Shown here in pieces: positions 36,544 to 46,623 of a stretch of 64,000 nt of DNA (its first letter is position 1; each line of letters opens with the position of its first letter). The DNA is taken from the NCBI RefSeq assembly GCF_013366375.1, contig NZ_JABWMJ010000004.1, positions 310,001 through 374,000 of the forward strand. Direction: 5' to 3'. Below the pieces are notes generated by a model. That model was not told the origin of the DNA. It saw only the letters and a program-made list of their open reading frames with translations, and made no database searches. Made by a program: the position numbers and the translations under genes. Origin of the DNA: Rhizobacter koreensis (lineage in GTDB: Bacteria; Pseudomonadota; Gammaproteobacteria; Burkholderiales; Burkholderiaceae_C).

Positions 36544-39500
36544 GTGGCTGCCGTTCCCCAGACCCAGAAGATCTTCCGCATCCGCCGCGAGTACAACTCG
36601 TGGGTCGCCGACCAGTCCATGGAGGACTACGCGCTGCGCTACACGCCGCGCGCTTTCCGCAAGTGGAGCGAGTTCCGCGTCGCCAACACCGCGTTCGGCG
36701 CGACCTCGTTCCTGGCGCTCGAGGCGATCGGCGGTGCCATCGCCCTGAGCTACGGCTACTCGAACGCGCTGTGGGCGATCCTGGTGGTCGGGCTCGTCAC
36801 GTTCCTGACCGCGCTGCCGATCAGCTATTACGCCGCACGCTACGGGGTCGACATGGACCTGCTGACGCGCGGCGCGGGCTTCGGTTACGTGGGCTCGACG
36901 GTCACCTCGCTGATCTACGCGAGCTTCACGTTCATCTTCTTCGCGCTCGAGGCCGCCATCCTCGCGCTTGCGCTGCAGCTCTACTTCGGCTGGCCGCTCG
37001 GCGTGTGCTATCTCGTGTCGTCGCTCGTCGTCGTGCCGCTCGTCATGCACGGCATCACGCTCATCTCGCGGCTCCAGCTGTGGACCCAGCCGATCTGGAT
37101 CGTGCTCTTCGTGCTGCCGTACGTCGCCGTGCTCGCCAAGAAGCCGACGCTCTTCGGCGAATTCACGTCGCTCGTCGGCAGCGTCTCGGGCACCAGCGCA
37201 TTCGACCCGGTGATGTGCGCTGCGGCGACCGCGATCGCGTTCTCGCTGGTGGTGCAGGTCGGCGAGCAGGTCGACTACCTGCGCTTCCTGCCCGAGAAGA
37301 CGCCGGCCAACCGGGTGCGCTGGTGGAGCGCGGTGCTGGTGGCCGGGCCGGGCTGGATCGTGCCCGGCATGCTGAAGATGATGGGCGGCGCGTTCCTCGC
37401 CTTCGTCGCGCTGCAACACGAGATCTCGCCGGAGAACGCGGTCGAGCCGACGCAGATGTATCTCGCCGGCTTCGGCTACGTCTTCAGCTCGCCGGAGTGG
37501 GTGCTCGGCGCGACCGCCGTCTTCGTCGTCGTCTCGCAGATCAAGATCAACGTGACCAACGCGTACGCCGGCTCGCTCGCCTGGTCCAACTTCTTCGCCC
37601 GCCTGACCCACTCGCATCCCGGGCGCGTGGTCTGGCTCGTCTTCAACGTGCTGATCGCCGTGCTGCTGATGACCCTCGGCGTGTTCGAGGCGCTCGAGCG
37701 CGTGCTCGGGCTCTACGGCAACGTCGCGATCGCCTGGGTCGGCGCGCTGGTCGCCGACCTCGTGATCAACAAGCCGCTCGGCTGGAGCCCGCGGCACGTC
37801 GAGTTCAAGCGCGCCCACCTCTACGACATCAACCCGGTGGGGCTGGGCGCGATGCTGATCGCGGCCGCGCTCGCGATGCTCGCCTACGCTGGCGTGATGG
37901 GTCGGACCGCGGAAGCCTTCGCGCCATTCATCGCGCTCTTCACCTCGCTCGCGCTCGCGCCCGCGATCGCGTGGCTCACGCGCGGCCGCTACTACCAGGC
38001 GCGCGCCGACCTGACGGCCTGGCGGCCCGGCGAGGCGGTCACCTGCACCGTCTGCGACAACGCGTTCGAGTCCGAGGACATGGCGCATTGCCCGGCCTAC
38101 GACGCGCCGATCTGCTCGCTGTGCTGCACCCTGGAATCGCGCTGTCACGACCGCTGCAAGTCGGGCTCGCGCAGCGCCGAGCAGGTGCGGGCTGCGCTGG
38201 TCGCGGTGCTGCCGGCCGCGCTGAGCCGCCGCATCAACTTCCGCGCCGCTCACTACCTGGTCGTCGCGCTGGCCCTGGTCGCGCTGGTGGCGGTGATCCT
38301 CGGCATCGTCTACGAGCAGCAGGCTGCAGCCCACCAGGCGGGCCAGGCGCTGCTGCGCGGCCCGCTGGTCACCGCGTTCGCGCTGCTGTCGCTGGTGGCG
38401 GCGGTGGGCGCCTGGTGGATCGTGCTCGGCAGCGAGAGCCGGCACATGGCCGAGGACGAGTCCAACCGGCAAAACGAGCTGCTGGTGCGCGAGATCGAGG
38501 CGCACCGGCGCACCGACACCGCGCTGCAGGCTGCCAAGGATCTGGCCGAGGCCGCCAACCAGGCCAAGACGCGCTATGTCGCCGGCATGACGCACGAGCT
38601 GCGCACGCCGCTCAACAGCATCCTCGGCTACGCGCAGATCCTGCTGAAGGACGAGCACCTGCAGGGCGAGCGCCGGGCGGCGGTCGACACCATTCACCAC
38701 AGTGGCGAGCACATGCACGGGCTGATCGACGGCCTGCTCGACCTCGCCCGCATCGAGGCCGGCAAGCTGCGCCTCGACATCGCTCCGCTGCCGATGGGCG
38801 AGTTCCTCGACGACGTGGTGCGTATGGTGGCGCCGCAGGCCGCCGCCAAGGGGCTGGCGTTCGAGCTGCGCACGCTCGGACGGGTGCCACGCTACGTGCG
38901 CGCCGACGGCCGGCGCCTGCGCCAGATCCTGATCAACCTGCTCGGCAACGCGGTGCGCTTCACCGATCGCGGCAGCGTGACGCTGCTGCTCGACCACTCC
39001 GGACAGGTGGCGCGCTTCAGCGTCATCGACACCGGGATCGGCATCGATGCGCAGGACCTCGAGCGCATCTTCCTGCCGTTCGAGCGCGGCAGCGCCGGTC
39101 GGCGCACCGGCGAGCCCGGAACCGGGCTCGGTCTGACCATTACTCACCTGCTGACGCAGCTGATGGGCGGCGAGCTGACGGTGTCGAGCACGCCGGGCGC
39201 CGGCAGCACGTTCAGTGCGAGGCTCTACCTCAGCGAGACGACCGAGCCCGGCGCGACGCGCACACCGCGGCATCGGCCGATCAGCGGCTACATCGGCGCG
39301 CGGCGCAGCCTGCTTGTGGTCGACGACCACCCGACGCAGCGCCAGATGCTGGCCGGCATGCTGCTGCCGCTGGGGTTCCGGGTGCGCGAGGCGGCGAGCG
39401 GCCGCGAGTGCATCGACAGCGTGGCGGAAAACCCGCCCGACGCGGTGCTGCTCGACATCTCGATGGACGACATGGACGGCTGGGAAACCGCGCGCCGGCT

Positions 39501-39939
39501 GCGCCGCGCCGGCCACGCGGCGATGCCGATCATCATGGTGTCGGCCGACGCGTTCGAGAACCAGGCCGACAAGCTTGCCGACGCCGGCTGCCAAGGCTTC
39601 GTCGACAAGCCGGTGATCGAGTCGGAGCTGCTCGCGGTGCTGCAGCGCGAGCTCGAGCTCGAGTGGGTCGCCGAGCTCGCGATGCCGGGCTGGCAGCCGG
39701 CGCTCCCGGCCCCGACGCCGACCGCGATCCCCGAGGACCACGCGCGCGCGCTGCTGCGCCTGGCGCGCCTCGGCCACCAGCAGGGACTGCAGCGCGCGCT
39801 CGACGTGCTGCTGCTCGAGCACCCCGCGTGCGCGTCCGAGGTCGGGATGCTTCGGGAGCTGGTCGACCGCTTCGCCTGGCACGAGCTGATCGAGCGCTGC
39901 GCGGGTGCGCTCGAAGCGGCGGAGGAGGGCTCGCCATGA
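36544..39939 (+). CDS. NCS1 permease-histidine kinase-receiver fusion (hybrid sensor)
   Basis: About 1131 residues. Residues ~1-490 form a complete nucleobase:cation symporter-1 (NCS1) permease-like domain of about 12 helices (FRVANTAFGATSFLALEAIGG). Residues 501-538 form a Cys-rich module with eight cysteines (C501 to C538, CxxC then CxxCC). Two membrane helices (~560-625) and a coiled coil lead to HisKA with H684 in THELRTPLN, HATPase_c (NLLGNAVRF, DTGIGI, GTGLGLTI) and a receiver with D971. The end (~1060-1131) may be an HPt-like helical remnant. It resembles CrbS-type transporter-kinases, but those use an SSS/SLC5 domain. GTG 36544 is the best start. The stop overlaps the response regulator gene. 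A role in sensing amides or related nitrogen compounds is inferred. Confidence 0.88.
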   Translation: MAAVPQTQKIFRIRREYNSWVADQSMEDYALRYTPRAFRKWSEFRVANTAFGATSFLALEAIGGAIALSYGYSNALWAILVVGLVTFLTALPISYYAARYGVDMDLLTRGAGFGYVGSTVTSLIYASFTFIFFALEAAILALALQLYFGWPLGVCYLVSSLVVVPLVMHGITLISRLQLWTQPIWIVLFVLPYVAVLAKKPTLFGEFTSLVGSVSGTSAFDPVMCAAATAIAFSLVVQVGEQVDYLRFLPEKTPANRVRWWSAVLVAGPGWIVPGMLKMMGGAFLAFVALQHEISPENAVEPTQMYLAGFGYVFSSPEWVLGATAVFVVVSQIKINVTNAYAGSLAWSNFFARLTHSHPGRVVWLVFNVLIAVLLMTLGVFEALERVLGLYGNVAIAWVGALVADLVINKPLGWSPRHVEFKRAHLYDINPVGLGAMLIAAALAMLAYAGVMGRTAEAFAPFIALFTSLALAPAIAWLTRGRYYQARADLTAWRPGEAVTCTVCDNAFESEDMAHCPAYDAPICSLCCTLESRCHDRCKSGSRSAEQVRAALVAVLPAALSRRINFRAAHYLVVALALVALVAVILGIVYEQQAAAHQAGQALLRGPLVTAFALLSLVAAVGAWWIVLGSESRHMAEDESNRQNELLVREIEAHRRTDTALQAAKDLAEAANQAKTRYVAGMTHELRTPLNSILGYAQILLKDEHLQGERRAAVDTIHHSGEHMHGLIDGLLDLARIEAGKLRLDIAPLPMGEFLDDVVRMVAPQAAAKGLAFELRTLGRVPRYVRADGRRLRQILINLLGNAVRFTDRGSVTLLLDHSGQVARFSVIDTGIGIDAQDLERIFLPFERGSAGRRTGEPGTGLGLTITHLLTQLMGGELTVSSTPGAGSTFSARLYLSETTEPGATRTPRHRPISGYIGARRSLLVVDDHPTQRQMLAGMLLPLGFRVREAASGRECIDSVAENPPDAVLLDISMDDMDGWETARRLRRAGHAAMPIIMVSADAFENQADKLADAGCQGFVDKPVIESELLAVLQRELELEWVAELAMPGWQPALPAPTPTAIPEDHARALLRLARLGHQQGLQRALDVLLLEHPACASEVGMLRELVDRFAWHELIERCAGALEAAEEGSP

Positions 39940-40868
39940 GCGCGTCGGGCAGCTCCCGCGCGCTCTCGCCCGAGCGCGCCGGCGCCGAGGGTGGTGCGGT
40001 GAGCGGCAGCGGTCACGTGGTGCTGGTCGTCGACGATGCGCCACGCTCGCTCGGTTCGCTGTGCATCGAGCTCGAGAACGAGGGCTACACGGTGCTGGTC
40101 GCGGCGAGCGGCGAGGCCGCGCTCGAGCGGCTCGACCTGGTCACGCCCGACGCGATCCTGCTCGACGCCATGATGCCGGGGCTCGACGGCTTCGCGACCT
40201 GCGCCCGCATCAAGCGCCACGCGGCCTGGGCCCACATTCCAGTGATCTTCATGACGGGCCTCTCCGACACCGACGACGTGCTGAGGGGTTTCGCGGCCGG
40301 CGGCGTCGACTACGTGGTCAAGCCGGTGCGGGCGCCGGAGGTGGTGGCGCGGCTCGCGACCCACGTCCGCAACGCGCGCACCGCCCGCATGGCGCGCGAG
40401 GCGATCGAGGTCGGCGGCCACGGCGTCGTCATGGTCGACGGCCAGCGCCGCGTGGCCTGGCATTCGCCGCAGGCGCAGCGCTGGCTGGTCGAGTTCTTCG
40501 AGGACGAGCCGGACGGCGCCGGCGTCGAATGGCTGTATTCGTCCGGCGCGGCGCCGCCGGGCCGCACGCGCGGTGCGCGCACGCTCGTCGCGCGCCGTCT
40601 CGGCAGCGTCGGGCTCGGCGAGGACATGTGGCTGCTCGGCGTGCAGCGCGCCGACGTGCAGCTCTCGTCGCGCGTGCTCGAGGCGTCGCTGACACCGCGC
40701 GAGACCGAGGTGCTGTCGTGGATCGCCAAGGGCAAGACCAACCGCGACGTCGCCGAGATCCTGGGCATGAGCCCGCGCACCGTGAACAAGCACCTCGAGC
40801 GGGTGTTCGAGAAGCTCGGCGTCGAAACGCGGGCGGCGGCCGCGGCGCTCGCCAGCCGCGAGGGCTGA
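39936..40868 (+). CDS. LuxR-family response regulator
   Basis: 310 residues. A receiver domain (VVLVVDDAPRSLG, phospho-acceptor D in ILLDAMMPGLDG, K in VVKPVRAP) is followed by a central region of ~100 residues with no motif, and a LuxR/NarL helix-turn-helix (LTPRETEVLSWIAKGKTNRDVAEILGMSPRTVNKHLERVFEKLG, about residues 252-296). ATG 39936 overlaps the kinase stop as ATGA and has GGAGGAGGG upstream. It is therefore the cognate partner of the NCS1-kinase. It is the best candidate to bind the two TACGTC-N4-GACGTA dyads controlling amiE and urtA. Confidence 0.92.
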   Translation: MSASGSSRALSPERAGAEGGAVSGSGHVVLVVDDAPRSLGSLCIELENEGYTVLVAASGEAALERLDLVTPDAILLDAMMPGLDGFATCARIKRHAAWAHIPVIFMTGLSDTDDVLRGFAAGGVDYVVKPVRAPEVVARLATHVRNARTARMAREAIEVGGHGVVMVDGQRRVAWHSPQAQRWLVEFFEDEPDGAGVEWLYSSGAAPPGRTRGARTLVARRLGSVGLGEDMWLLGVQRADVQLSSRVLEASLTPRETEVLSWIAKGKTNRDVAEILGMSPRTVNKHLERVFEKLGVETRAAAAALASREG

Positions 40869-40917
40869 TGCGCCGCGACCTGCGACGCGCGCGCGCGCCC
40901 GCGCCCGGGCGAGGTCG

Positions 40918-41865
40918 TCAGCGCTTGGCTTGCGCCGCGTCCATGCGGCGAATCTCTTTGCGCTTCATCTCGAGGTACTCGCTGCGCTCCATCTCGTGGA
41001 GCTGGCGCGCGTAGCGCTCCGTGCCGGCATACCAGTCCTGGATGCGGCGCTCGACCTGCTCGGCTGGCGGCAGGCTGAACGCGGCGAGATAGGCGTCGAT
41101 CGCGAGGTAGTAGCGCATCGTGTTGCGCTCGAGCAGGCCGACCACGCCGCCCACGTGCACCGGGGTGCCGTCGGGCTTGCGCTCCTCGACCGTGAAGCCC
41201 ACCTTGTCGCGGCCGAGCGTCGCCAGATAGGTCTGCGTCGCCATCTTGGCGGCGAGACCGTAGGCATACGCGTACGACATGTGGATGAAGGTGCGCTTCG
41301 CGTCGAGCGGGATCGCCTCGACGACGATCCGGTAGTCGCGCGTGCTGAAAGGCCCCTTGTCGGCGCTCAGCTGCACCTGCAGGTACTCGGGCGTCGCGGC
41401 CGCGACCCTGTGCTTGAACTCGAGGCGGTGCGCGTCGGCCACCGGCTGGTCGAACTTGCGGCCGACGCTCAGCACCAGCTCGCCGGGTTCGGCCTGGCAC
41501 TGCTTGACGTTGAGGTGAAGGATGAGGATGTCGCACCAGTTGTCGAGCGGCTGCAGCGCCTGCAGCACCATCGGGTAGGGGTGCTCGACGATCGAGTAGA
41601 CGTCGCCCTTGAGGCCCCCGCTCGGCTGCGTCGCCTCGAGCACGAGCGGGCGCTGGAACGGGTTGTTGGCGAGCTTGTCGCGCAGCGCCGCGTGGCGCGC
41701 GCGCAGGCTCGCCGCGTCCTGCGCCGGCGCGAGCGCGGGCAGCATCACGAGCCACGCGGCGAGCAGCGCCGGCACCAGCCGCCGCGTGCCACGTACCTGA
41801 ACCATGCAGCGCGCCGCCGCGCGCCGGGTGGCGCCGAAGAAGCGCGCGAGCCGTGCCAAGGTCAT
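40918..41865 (-). CDS. Exported protein of unknown function next to phospholipase D
   Basis: Up to 315 residues. ATG 41865 overlaps the stop of the PLD gene (ATGA); a second start at 41805 would give a cleaner signal peptide (RLVPALLAAWLVMLPALAPAQ). The mature part is mixed alpha/beta with DVYSIVEHPYPMVLQALQPLDNW and CDILILHLNVKQC, which may form a disulfide. It ends in a charged helix rich in Met, Arg and Lys. I do not recognise a named family. The tight coupling suggests a joint role with the PLD lipoprotein in envelope lipid metabolism. Confidence 0.8.
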   Translation of the reverse strand: MTLARLARFFGATRRAAARCMVQVRGTRRLVPALLAAWLVMLPALAPAQDAASLRARHAALRDKLANNPFQRPLVLEATQPSGGLKGDVYSIVEHPYPMVLQALQPLDNWCDILILHLNVKQCQAEPGELVLSVGRKFDQPVADAHRLEFKHRVAAATPEYLQVQLSADKGPFSTRDYRIVVEAIPLDAKRTFIHMSYAYAYGLAAKMATQTYLATLGRDKVGFTVEERKPDGTPVHVGGVVGLLERNTMRYYLAIDAYLAAFSLPPAEQVERRIQDWYAGTERYARQLHEMERSEYLEMKRKEIRRMDAAQAKR

Positions 41866-43295
41866 AGCCAGTACCCCCACATGTGGCCGATGAACTCCTT
41901 CATGCGCACGCTCGGCGAACGCTTGCGCCAGGCGTCGAGCGTGATCTCGTGCGAGTCGGCGAGGTCGCGCGCGAAGGCCGCGCGCATGCGCTCGCCGAAG
42001 TCGGCGCCGAGGATCACCGCGTTGAGCTCCTGGTTGTGCAGGAAGCTGCGCCAGTCGAGATTGGTCGAACCGACCGTCGACCAGACGCCGTCGATGACGG
42101 CGGTCTTGGCGTGGAGCAGGGCGTCGCGCCGCTCGTAGATCTTCACGCCGCCCTGCAGCAGCTCCTCGTAGTGCCAGCGCCCGGCGTGGAACACGAGCCA
42201 CGAGTCGGTGCGGCTCGGCAGGATGAGCTTCACGTCGACACCGCGCGCGACCGCGGCGATGAGGCTGGCGCGCAGCTGCGGATCGGGAACGAAGTAGGCG
42301 TTGGTGAGCAGCACCTCGCGCTCGGCCGCGTCGATCGCCGAGATGAAGGTTGCGTAGATCAGGCTGAACGGGTCGCTCGGCGAGCTGCCGATCGCGCGCA
42401 CGATGGCGTTGCCCTTGCGTGCGAGCGGCGGGTAGTAGTTGCGCTCGGCGAGCGGCTCGCCCTTCTGGCGCTCCCAGGTCTGGATGAAGAGGCGCTGGAA
42501 GTCGGCGACCACCGGTCCGTCGATCTGCAGGTCGGTGTCGCGCCAGGGCAGCTTGGCGCCGCTGCCGCGCGAGCCGCCGCGCGAGCCGCCGCTCGAGCCC
42601 GAGCCGCGCCCCGACGAGCTGCCCGAATAGACGCTGCTGATGTTGATGCCGCCGAGGAACGCGACCTGGCCGTCGACCACCAGGAGCTTGCGGTGGTCGC
42701 GCTGGTTGACGTTCCAGCCCGCCTTCGCGTAGAGCGGGTTGACCGGGTTGAACTCGAGCACCTTGATGCCGGCTTCGCGCAGGCGCGTGAAGAACGCGCG
42801 CGGCGTGCCCAGCGTGCCGACGCTGTCGACGATCAAATTCACCTGTACCCCGGCGCGCTGCTTCTCGATCAGCGCATCGGCGAACTTGAGGCCGATCTCG
42901 TCCTCCTCGAGGATGTAGGTCTCCATGTTGATGTGGTCGCGCGCGTTGCGGATCGCCGCGAACATGGCGTCGTAGGTGGCCGGGCCGTCCTCGAGCAGCA
43001 CCACACGGTTGCCGACGCTGAGCGGCGTGTCGGTGATCGCCTCCTCGAGCGCGAGGTGGCGCTCCAGGATGTCGGTGCCCTTGCCGTCCCGCTTGAGGCG
43101 CTCGACGATCGCCTCGCTCTGGCGCTGGCTCAGCATGCGCCCGTTGGACGCGCTGAACTGCAGCGGCGCCTTTGGCGGCGCCATGTCCGGGTTGATCGTC
43201 GGCAGCGAACTGCAGCCGGCAACGAAGGCGATGCACAGCGCGAACAGGCCGCGCACGGTGGGGTCGAGGAAACGGCGGCGCGGAGCGGTGTGCAT
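41862..43295 (-). CDS. Phospholipase D-family lipoprotein (cardiolipin synthase-like)
   Basis: 477 residues. The N-terminus is a lipoprotein signal with lipobox VAGC (FALCIAFVAGCSSLP). Two HKD motifs are intact: H201-x-K in DHRKLLVVDG and H395-x-K in LHAKTAVIDGVWSTVGSTNLD. These form the composite active site of PLD enzymes that transfer phosphatidyl groups. A Ser/Gly/Arg-rich insert (~219-245) sits just after the first HKD. The family includes ClsB/YmdC-type cardiolipin synthases. Lipidation and the companion exported protein place it in the periplasm. Substrate is not certain. Confidence 0.88.
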   Translation of the reverse strand: MHTAPRRRFLDPTVRGLFALCIAFVAGCSSLPTINPDMAPPKAPLQFSASNGRMLSQRQSEAIVERLKRDGKGTDILERHLALEEAITDTPLSVGNRVVLLEDGPATYDAMFAAIRNARDHINMETYILEEDEIGLKFADALIEKQRAGVQVNLIVDSVGTLGTPRAFFTRLREAGIKVLEFNPVNPLYAKAGWNVNQRDHRKLLVVDGQVAFLGGINISSVYSGSSSGRGSGSSGGSRGGSRGSGAKLPWRDTDLQIDGPVVADFQRLFIQTWERQKGEPLAERNYYPPLARKGNAIVRAIGSSPSDPFSLIYATFISAIDAAEREVLLTNAYFVPDPQLRASLIAAVARGVDVKLILPSRTDSWLVFHAGRWHYEELLQGGVKIYERRDALLHAKTAVIDGVWSTVGSTNLDWRSFLHNQELNAVILGADFGERMRAAFARDLADSHEITLDAWRKRSPSVRMKEFIGHMWGYWL

Positions 43296-43303
43296 CGGCA
43301 GGT

Positions 43304-44359
43304 TTATCGTGAGGCGGCTCGGCGCCGCTGGAGCAACGCGCGTGCCGCTTCGGGCACCAGCGCCGGCCCGCGGTAGATGAATCCCGTGTAGATCTGCACG
43401 AGATCGGCGCCGGCATCGATCTTGGCCGCGGCGTCGGCGCCCGACATCACGCCGCCGACGCCGATGATCGGGTAGCTCGCGCCGAGCGCCGCGCGCAGCT
43501 GGCCGATCACCCGGTTCGACGCCTCGAACACCGGCCGTCCCGACAGGCCTCCGGCCTCGTTGCCGTGCGGCAGGTGCTGGACCCGGCTGCGATCGAGCGT
43601 GGTGTTGGTCGCGATCACGCCGTCGATCCGATGCCGCTGCAGCGCCGCCGCGACCGCGTCCACTTGCGCGGCGTCGAGGTCGGGCGCGATCTTCACGAAC
43701 AACGGCACGTGGCGCGCGTGCCGGTGCGCGAGCTCGTCGGCGCTTGCGCGCAGGGCGCCGAGCAGCGCGTCGAGCGCCTCGTCGCCTTGCAGCGAGCGCA
43801 GGTCGCGCGTGTTCGGGCTCGAGATGTTGACCGTCACGTAGTCGGCGTGCGGATAGACGCCCACGAGGCCGGCGACGTAGTCGTCGGCGGCGCGCTCGAT
43901 CGGCGTCGCCGCGTTCTTGCCGATGTTGATGCCGAGGATGCCGCCGGTGCTGCGAAAGCGCGCGCGCTGCACGTTGGCGACGAAGGCGCGCAGGCCCTGG
44001 CTGTTGAAGCCGAAGCGGTTGATCAGTGCCTCGGCCTCGGGCAGCCGGAACATGCGCGGCTTCGGGTTGCCGGGCTGCGGCAGCGGCGTCACGGTGCCGA
44101 CCTCGATGCTGCCGAAGCCCAGGGCGCCGAGGCCATCGATGCAACCCGCGTTCTTGTCGAGGCCGGCCGCGAGGCCGATGCGGTTCGGGAATCGCAGACC
44201 GGCGATGCTGACCGGGTCGCTGATGCGCGGCTGCGCCAGTGCGGCGACGAGCGGCGTGCGCTGGATGCGTTGCAGGCTGCCGAGCGTGAGGTCGTGGGCC
44301 TGTTCGGCATCGATGCCGAACAGCAGGGGTCGGGCCAGGAAATACGGAATGAGCGCCAT
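43304..44359 (-). CDS. pyrD: Dihydroorotate dehydrogenase (quinone), class 2
   Basis: 351 residues from ATG 44359 ([19 protein letters not shown]). The N-terminal membrane-associating helices of class 2 enzymes are present. The catalytic serine is in VNISSPNT, and FGFNSQG, KIAPDL and GGVMSGADA bind FMN. It oxidises dihydroorotate to orotate in pyrimidine synthesis, passing electrons to ubiquinone. It is divergent from fumC across about 100 bases and lies 8 bases upstream of the PLD gene's start region on the same strand. Confidence 0.96.
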   Translation of the reverse strand: MALIPYFLARPLLFGIDAEQAHDLTLGSLQRIQRTPLVAALAQPRISDPVSIAGLRFPNRIGLAAGLDKNAGCIDGLGALGFGSIEVGTVTPLPQPGNPKPRMFRLPEAEALINRFGFNSQGLRAFVANVQRARFRSTGGILGINIGKNAATPIERAADDYVAGLVGVYPHADYVTVNISSPNTRDLRSLQGDEALDALLGALRASADELAHRHARHVPLFVKIAPDLDAAQVDAVAAALQRHRIDGVIATNTTLDRSRVQHLPHGNEAGGLSGRPVFEASNRVIGQLRAALGASYPIIGVGGVMSGADAAAKIDAGADLVQIYTGFIYRGPALVPEAARALLQRRRAASR

Positions 44360-44460
44360 CGGCAGGCCGAGCGTGCGGTGTGGTCGTCGGCGGCGCGATT
44401 GTGGCAAACCCCCTGTCGGTGGGCATACTCCGCCGCACCAGCAACCGAGACGAGAGTCAC

Positions 44461-45867
44461 ATGAACGAGCAGGCAGCGGGCGAGCACCGCATCGAACGCG
44501 ACACCTTCGGCGACATCGAGGTCGCTGCCGACCGGCTGTGGGGTGCGCAGACGCAGCGCTCGCTGCACCACTTCGACATCTCGACCGAGAAGATGCCGCC
44601 CGAGCTGATCCATGCGCTCGCGCTGGTCAAGCGCAGCGCCGCGCGCGTCAACCGCGAGCTCGGCGCGCTCGACGCGAGGAAGGCCGACGCGATCGTCGCC
44701 GCCGCCGACGAAGTGCTCGCCGGCCGGCACGCGACGCAGTTCCCGCTCGCGATCTGGCAGACCGGCTCGGGCACGCAGAGCAACATGAACATGAACGAGG
44801 TGCTCGCCAACCGCGCGTCGCAGCTGCTCGGCGGTCCGGTCGGCGAGGGCCGGCTGGTCCACCCGAACGACGACGTGAACCGCGGCCAGTCGTCGAACGA
44901 CGTGTTCCCGACCGGCATGAGCGTCGCCGCCGTGCAGGCGGTGCATGCGCGTCTGCTGCCGCCGCTGCTGGCGCTGCGCGACACCCTCGCCGAGAAGGCG
45001 GCGGCGTTCGACGACGTCGTCAAGATCGGCCGCACGCACCTGCAGGACGCGACGCCGCTGACCCTCGGTCAGGAGATCTCCGGCTGGGTCGCCCAGCTCG
45101 AGCACGCCCGCAGGCACGTCGAGGCGGCGCTGCCGCACCTCTGCGAACTCGCGCTCGGCGGCACCGCGGTCGGCACCGGCCTCAACGCGCATCCGGAGTT
45201 CGGCGCGCGCGTCGCGGCCGACCTGTCCGAAGCGACCGGCCTGCCGTTCGTCTCGGCGCCCAACAAGTTCGAGGCGCTCGCCGCGCACGACGCGATGGTG
45301 CACATGCACGGCGCGCTGAAGGGCCTCGGCGCGTCGCTGATGAAGATGGCCAACGACGTGCGCTGGCTCGCATCGGGCCCGCGCTCCGGGCTCGGCGAGA
45401 TCACGATCCCCGAGAACGAGCCGGGCAGCTCGATCATGCCGGGCAAGGTGAACCCGACGCAGTGCGAGGCGCTCACGATGGCGGTGTGCCAGGTGTTCGG
45501 CAACGACGTCGCCGTGAATGTGGGCGGCGCGATGGGCAACTTCGAGCTCAACGTTTTCAAGCCGATGATCATCCACAACCTGCTGCAGAGCGTGCGCCTG
45601 CTCGGCGACGGCATGCGCAGCTTCGACGAGCACTGCGCGCGCGGCATCGCGCCCAACCGCGAGCGCATTGACGAGCTGGTGCAGCGCTCGCTGATGCTGG
45701 TGACCGCGCTCAACCCGCACATCGGTTACGACAAGGCCGCCAAGATCGCCAAGAGCGCGCACCGGAGCGGCCGCACGCTGCGCGAGGCCGCGCTCGAGTC
45801 GGGCTGGCTGACAGCCGAGCAGTTCGACCAATGGGTCGACGCGCGCAGCATGGTGGGCAGCCGATGA
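44461..45867 (+). CDS. fumC: Fumarate hydratase class II
   Basis: 468 residues, the normal class II length. The signature [16 protein letters not shown] is present, with [14 protein letters not shown] and [16 protein letters not shown] lining the active site. The iron-independent enzyme interconverts fumarate and malate in the TCA cycle. ATG 44461 follows shortly after the divergent region with pyrD. Its stop overlaps the rpiA ATG. Confidence 0.97.
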   Translation: MNEQAAGEHRIERDTFGDIEVAADRLWGAQTQRSLHHFDISTEKMPPELIHALALVKRSAARVNRELGALDARKADAIVAAADEVLAGRHATQFPLAIWQTGSGTQSNMNMNEVLANRASQLLGGPVGEGRLVHPNDDVNRGQSSNDVFPTGMSVAAVQAVHARLLPPLLALRDTLAEKAAAFDDVVKIGRTHLQDATPLTLGQEISGWVAQLEHARRHVEAALPHLCELALGGTAVGTGLNAHPEFGARVAADLSEATGLPFVSAPNKFEALAAHDAMVHMHGALKGLGASLMKMANDVRWLASGPRSGLGEITIPENEPGSSIMPGKVNPTQCEALTMAVCQVFGNDVAVNVGGAMGNFELNVFKPMIIHNLLQSVRLLGDGMRSFDEHCARGIAPNRERIDELVQRSLMLVTALNPHIGYDKAAKIAKSAHRSGRTLREAALESGWLTAEQFDQWVDARSMVGSR

Positions 45868-46574
45868 GCGCGGCGGCCCCCGACGTCGCCAGGCTGAAGG
45901 CGCTGGTCGGCGAGGCGGCGCTCGCCTACGTGCCGCCCGGCTCGGTGGTCGGCGTCGGAACCGGTTCGACCGTCAACGCGTTCATCGACGCGCTCGCGCG
46001 GGCGAAGCACGTGATCGCCGGCGCCGTGTCGAGCAGCCAGGCGAGCAGCGAGCGCCTGCGCGGCCACGGCATTCCGGTGATCGACGCCAACGACGTCGAG
46101 ACGCTGCAGGTCTACATCGACGGCGCCGACGAGATCGACGCCAGCGGCTGCATGATCAAGGGCGGCGGCGCGGCGCTCACGCGCGAGAAGATCGTCGCCG
46201 ACCTCGCACAGCGCTTCGTCTGCATCGCCGACGGCTCGAAGCTGGTCGACGTGCTCGGCCGCTTCCCGCTGCCGGTCGAGGTGATTCCGATGGCGGCGGC
46301 GCAGGTCGCGCGCCGCTTCGTCGCGCTCGGCGGCCGGCCCGCGCTGCGCGCCGGCGTCGTCACCGACAACGGCGGCCAGATCCTCGACGTGCACGGCCTC
46401 GCGATCACCGACCCGGCCGCGCTCGAGGCCGAGATCAACCAGTGGCCGGGCGTCGTGAGCGTCGGCATCTTCGCGCGCAACCGCGCCAACGTCTGCCTGC
46501 TCGGCACCGCGGCCGGTGTGCGCACGCTCACCTTCACACCGGACGCGGCACAAGCCGGCGTCGAGGTCGCGTAG
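45864..46574 (+). CDS. rpiA: Ribose-5-phosphate isomerase A
   Basis: 236 residues from ATG 45864, which overlaps the fumC stop as [19 protein letters not shown] forms the phosphate loop; DGADEID and [12 protein letters not shown] contain the catalytic acid and lysine of RpiA. It interconverts ribose-5-phosphate and ribulose-5-phosphate in the pentose phosphate pathway. It is translationally coupled to fumC, a pairing with no obvious metabolic reason. Confidence 0.96.
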   Translation: MSAAAPDVARLKALVGEAALAYVPPGSVVGVGTGSTVNAFIDALARAKHVIAGAVSSSQASSERLRGHGIPVIDANDVETLQVYIDGADEIDASGCMIKGGGAALTREKIVADLAQRFVCIADGSKLVDVLGRFPLPVEVIPMAAAQVARRFVALGGRPALRAGVVTDNGGQILDVHGLAITDPAALEAEINQWPGVVSVGIFARNRANVCLLGTAAGVRTLTFTPDAAQAGVEVA

Positions 46575-46623
46575 TAACCTCCGCCCCTCGCACGCACCGT
46601 GCAGCCGAATCAAAGGATGGCCC

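Noticed and set aside
36528-39900. The plus-strand frame of the response regulator extended back over the kinase gene as one 1446-residue protein
   Set aside because: Only the last 310 residues have domain content; upstream is an off-frame shadow of the kinase.
36412-40044. A 1210-residue minus-strand open frame opposite the kinase and regulator genes
   Set aside because: It mirrors the GC-rich coding frame, has Arg/His/Gln-rich low-complexity translation and no motif, while the plus strand encodes clear domains.
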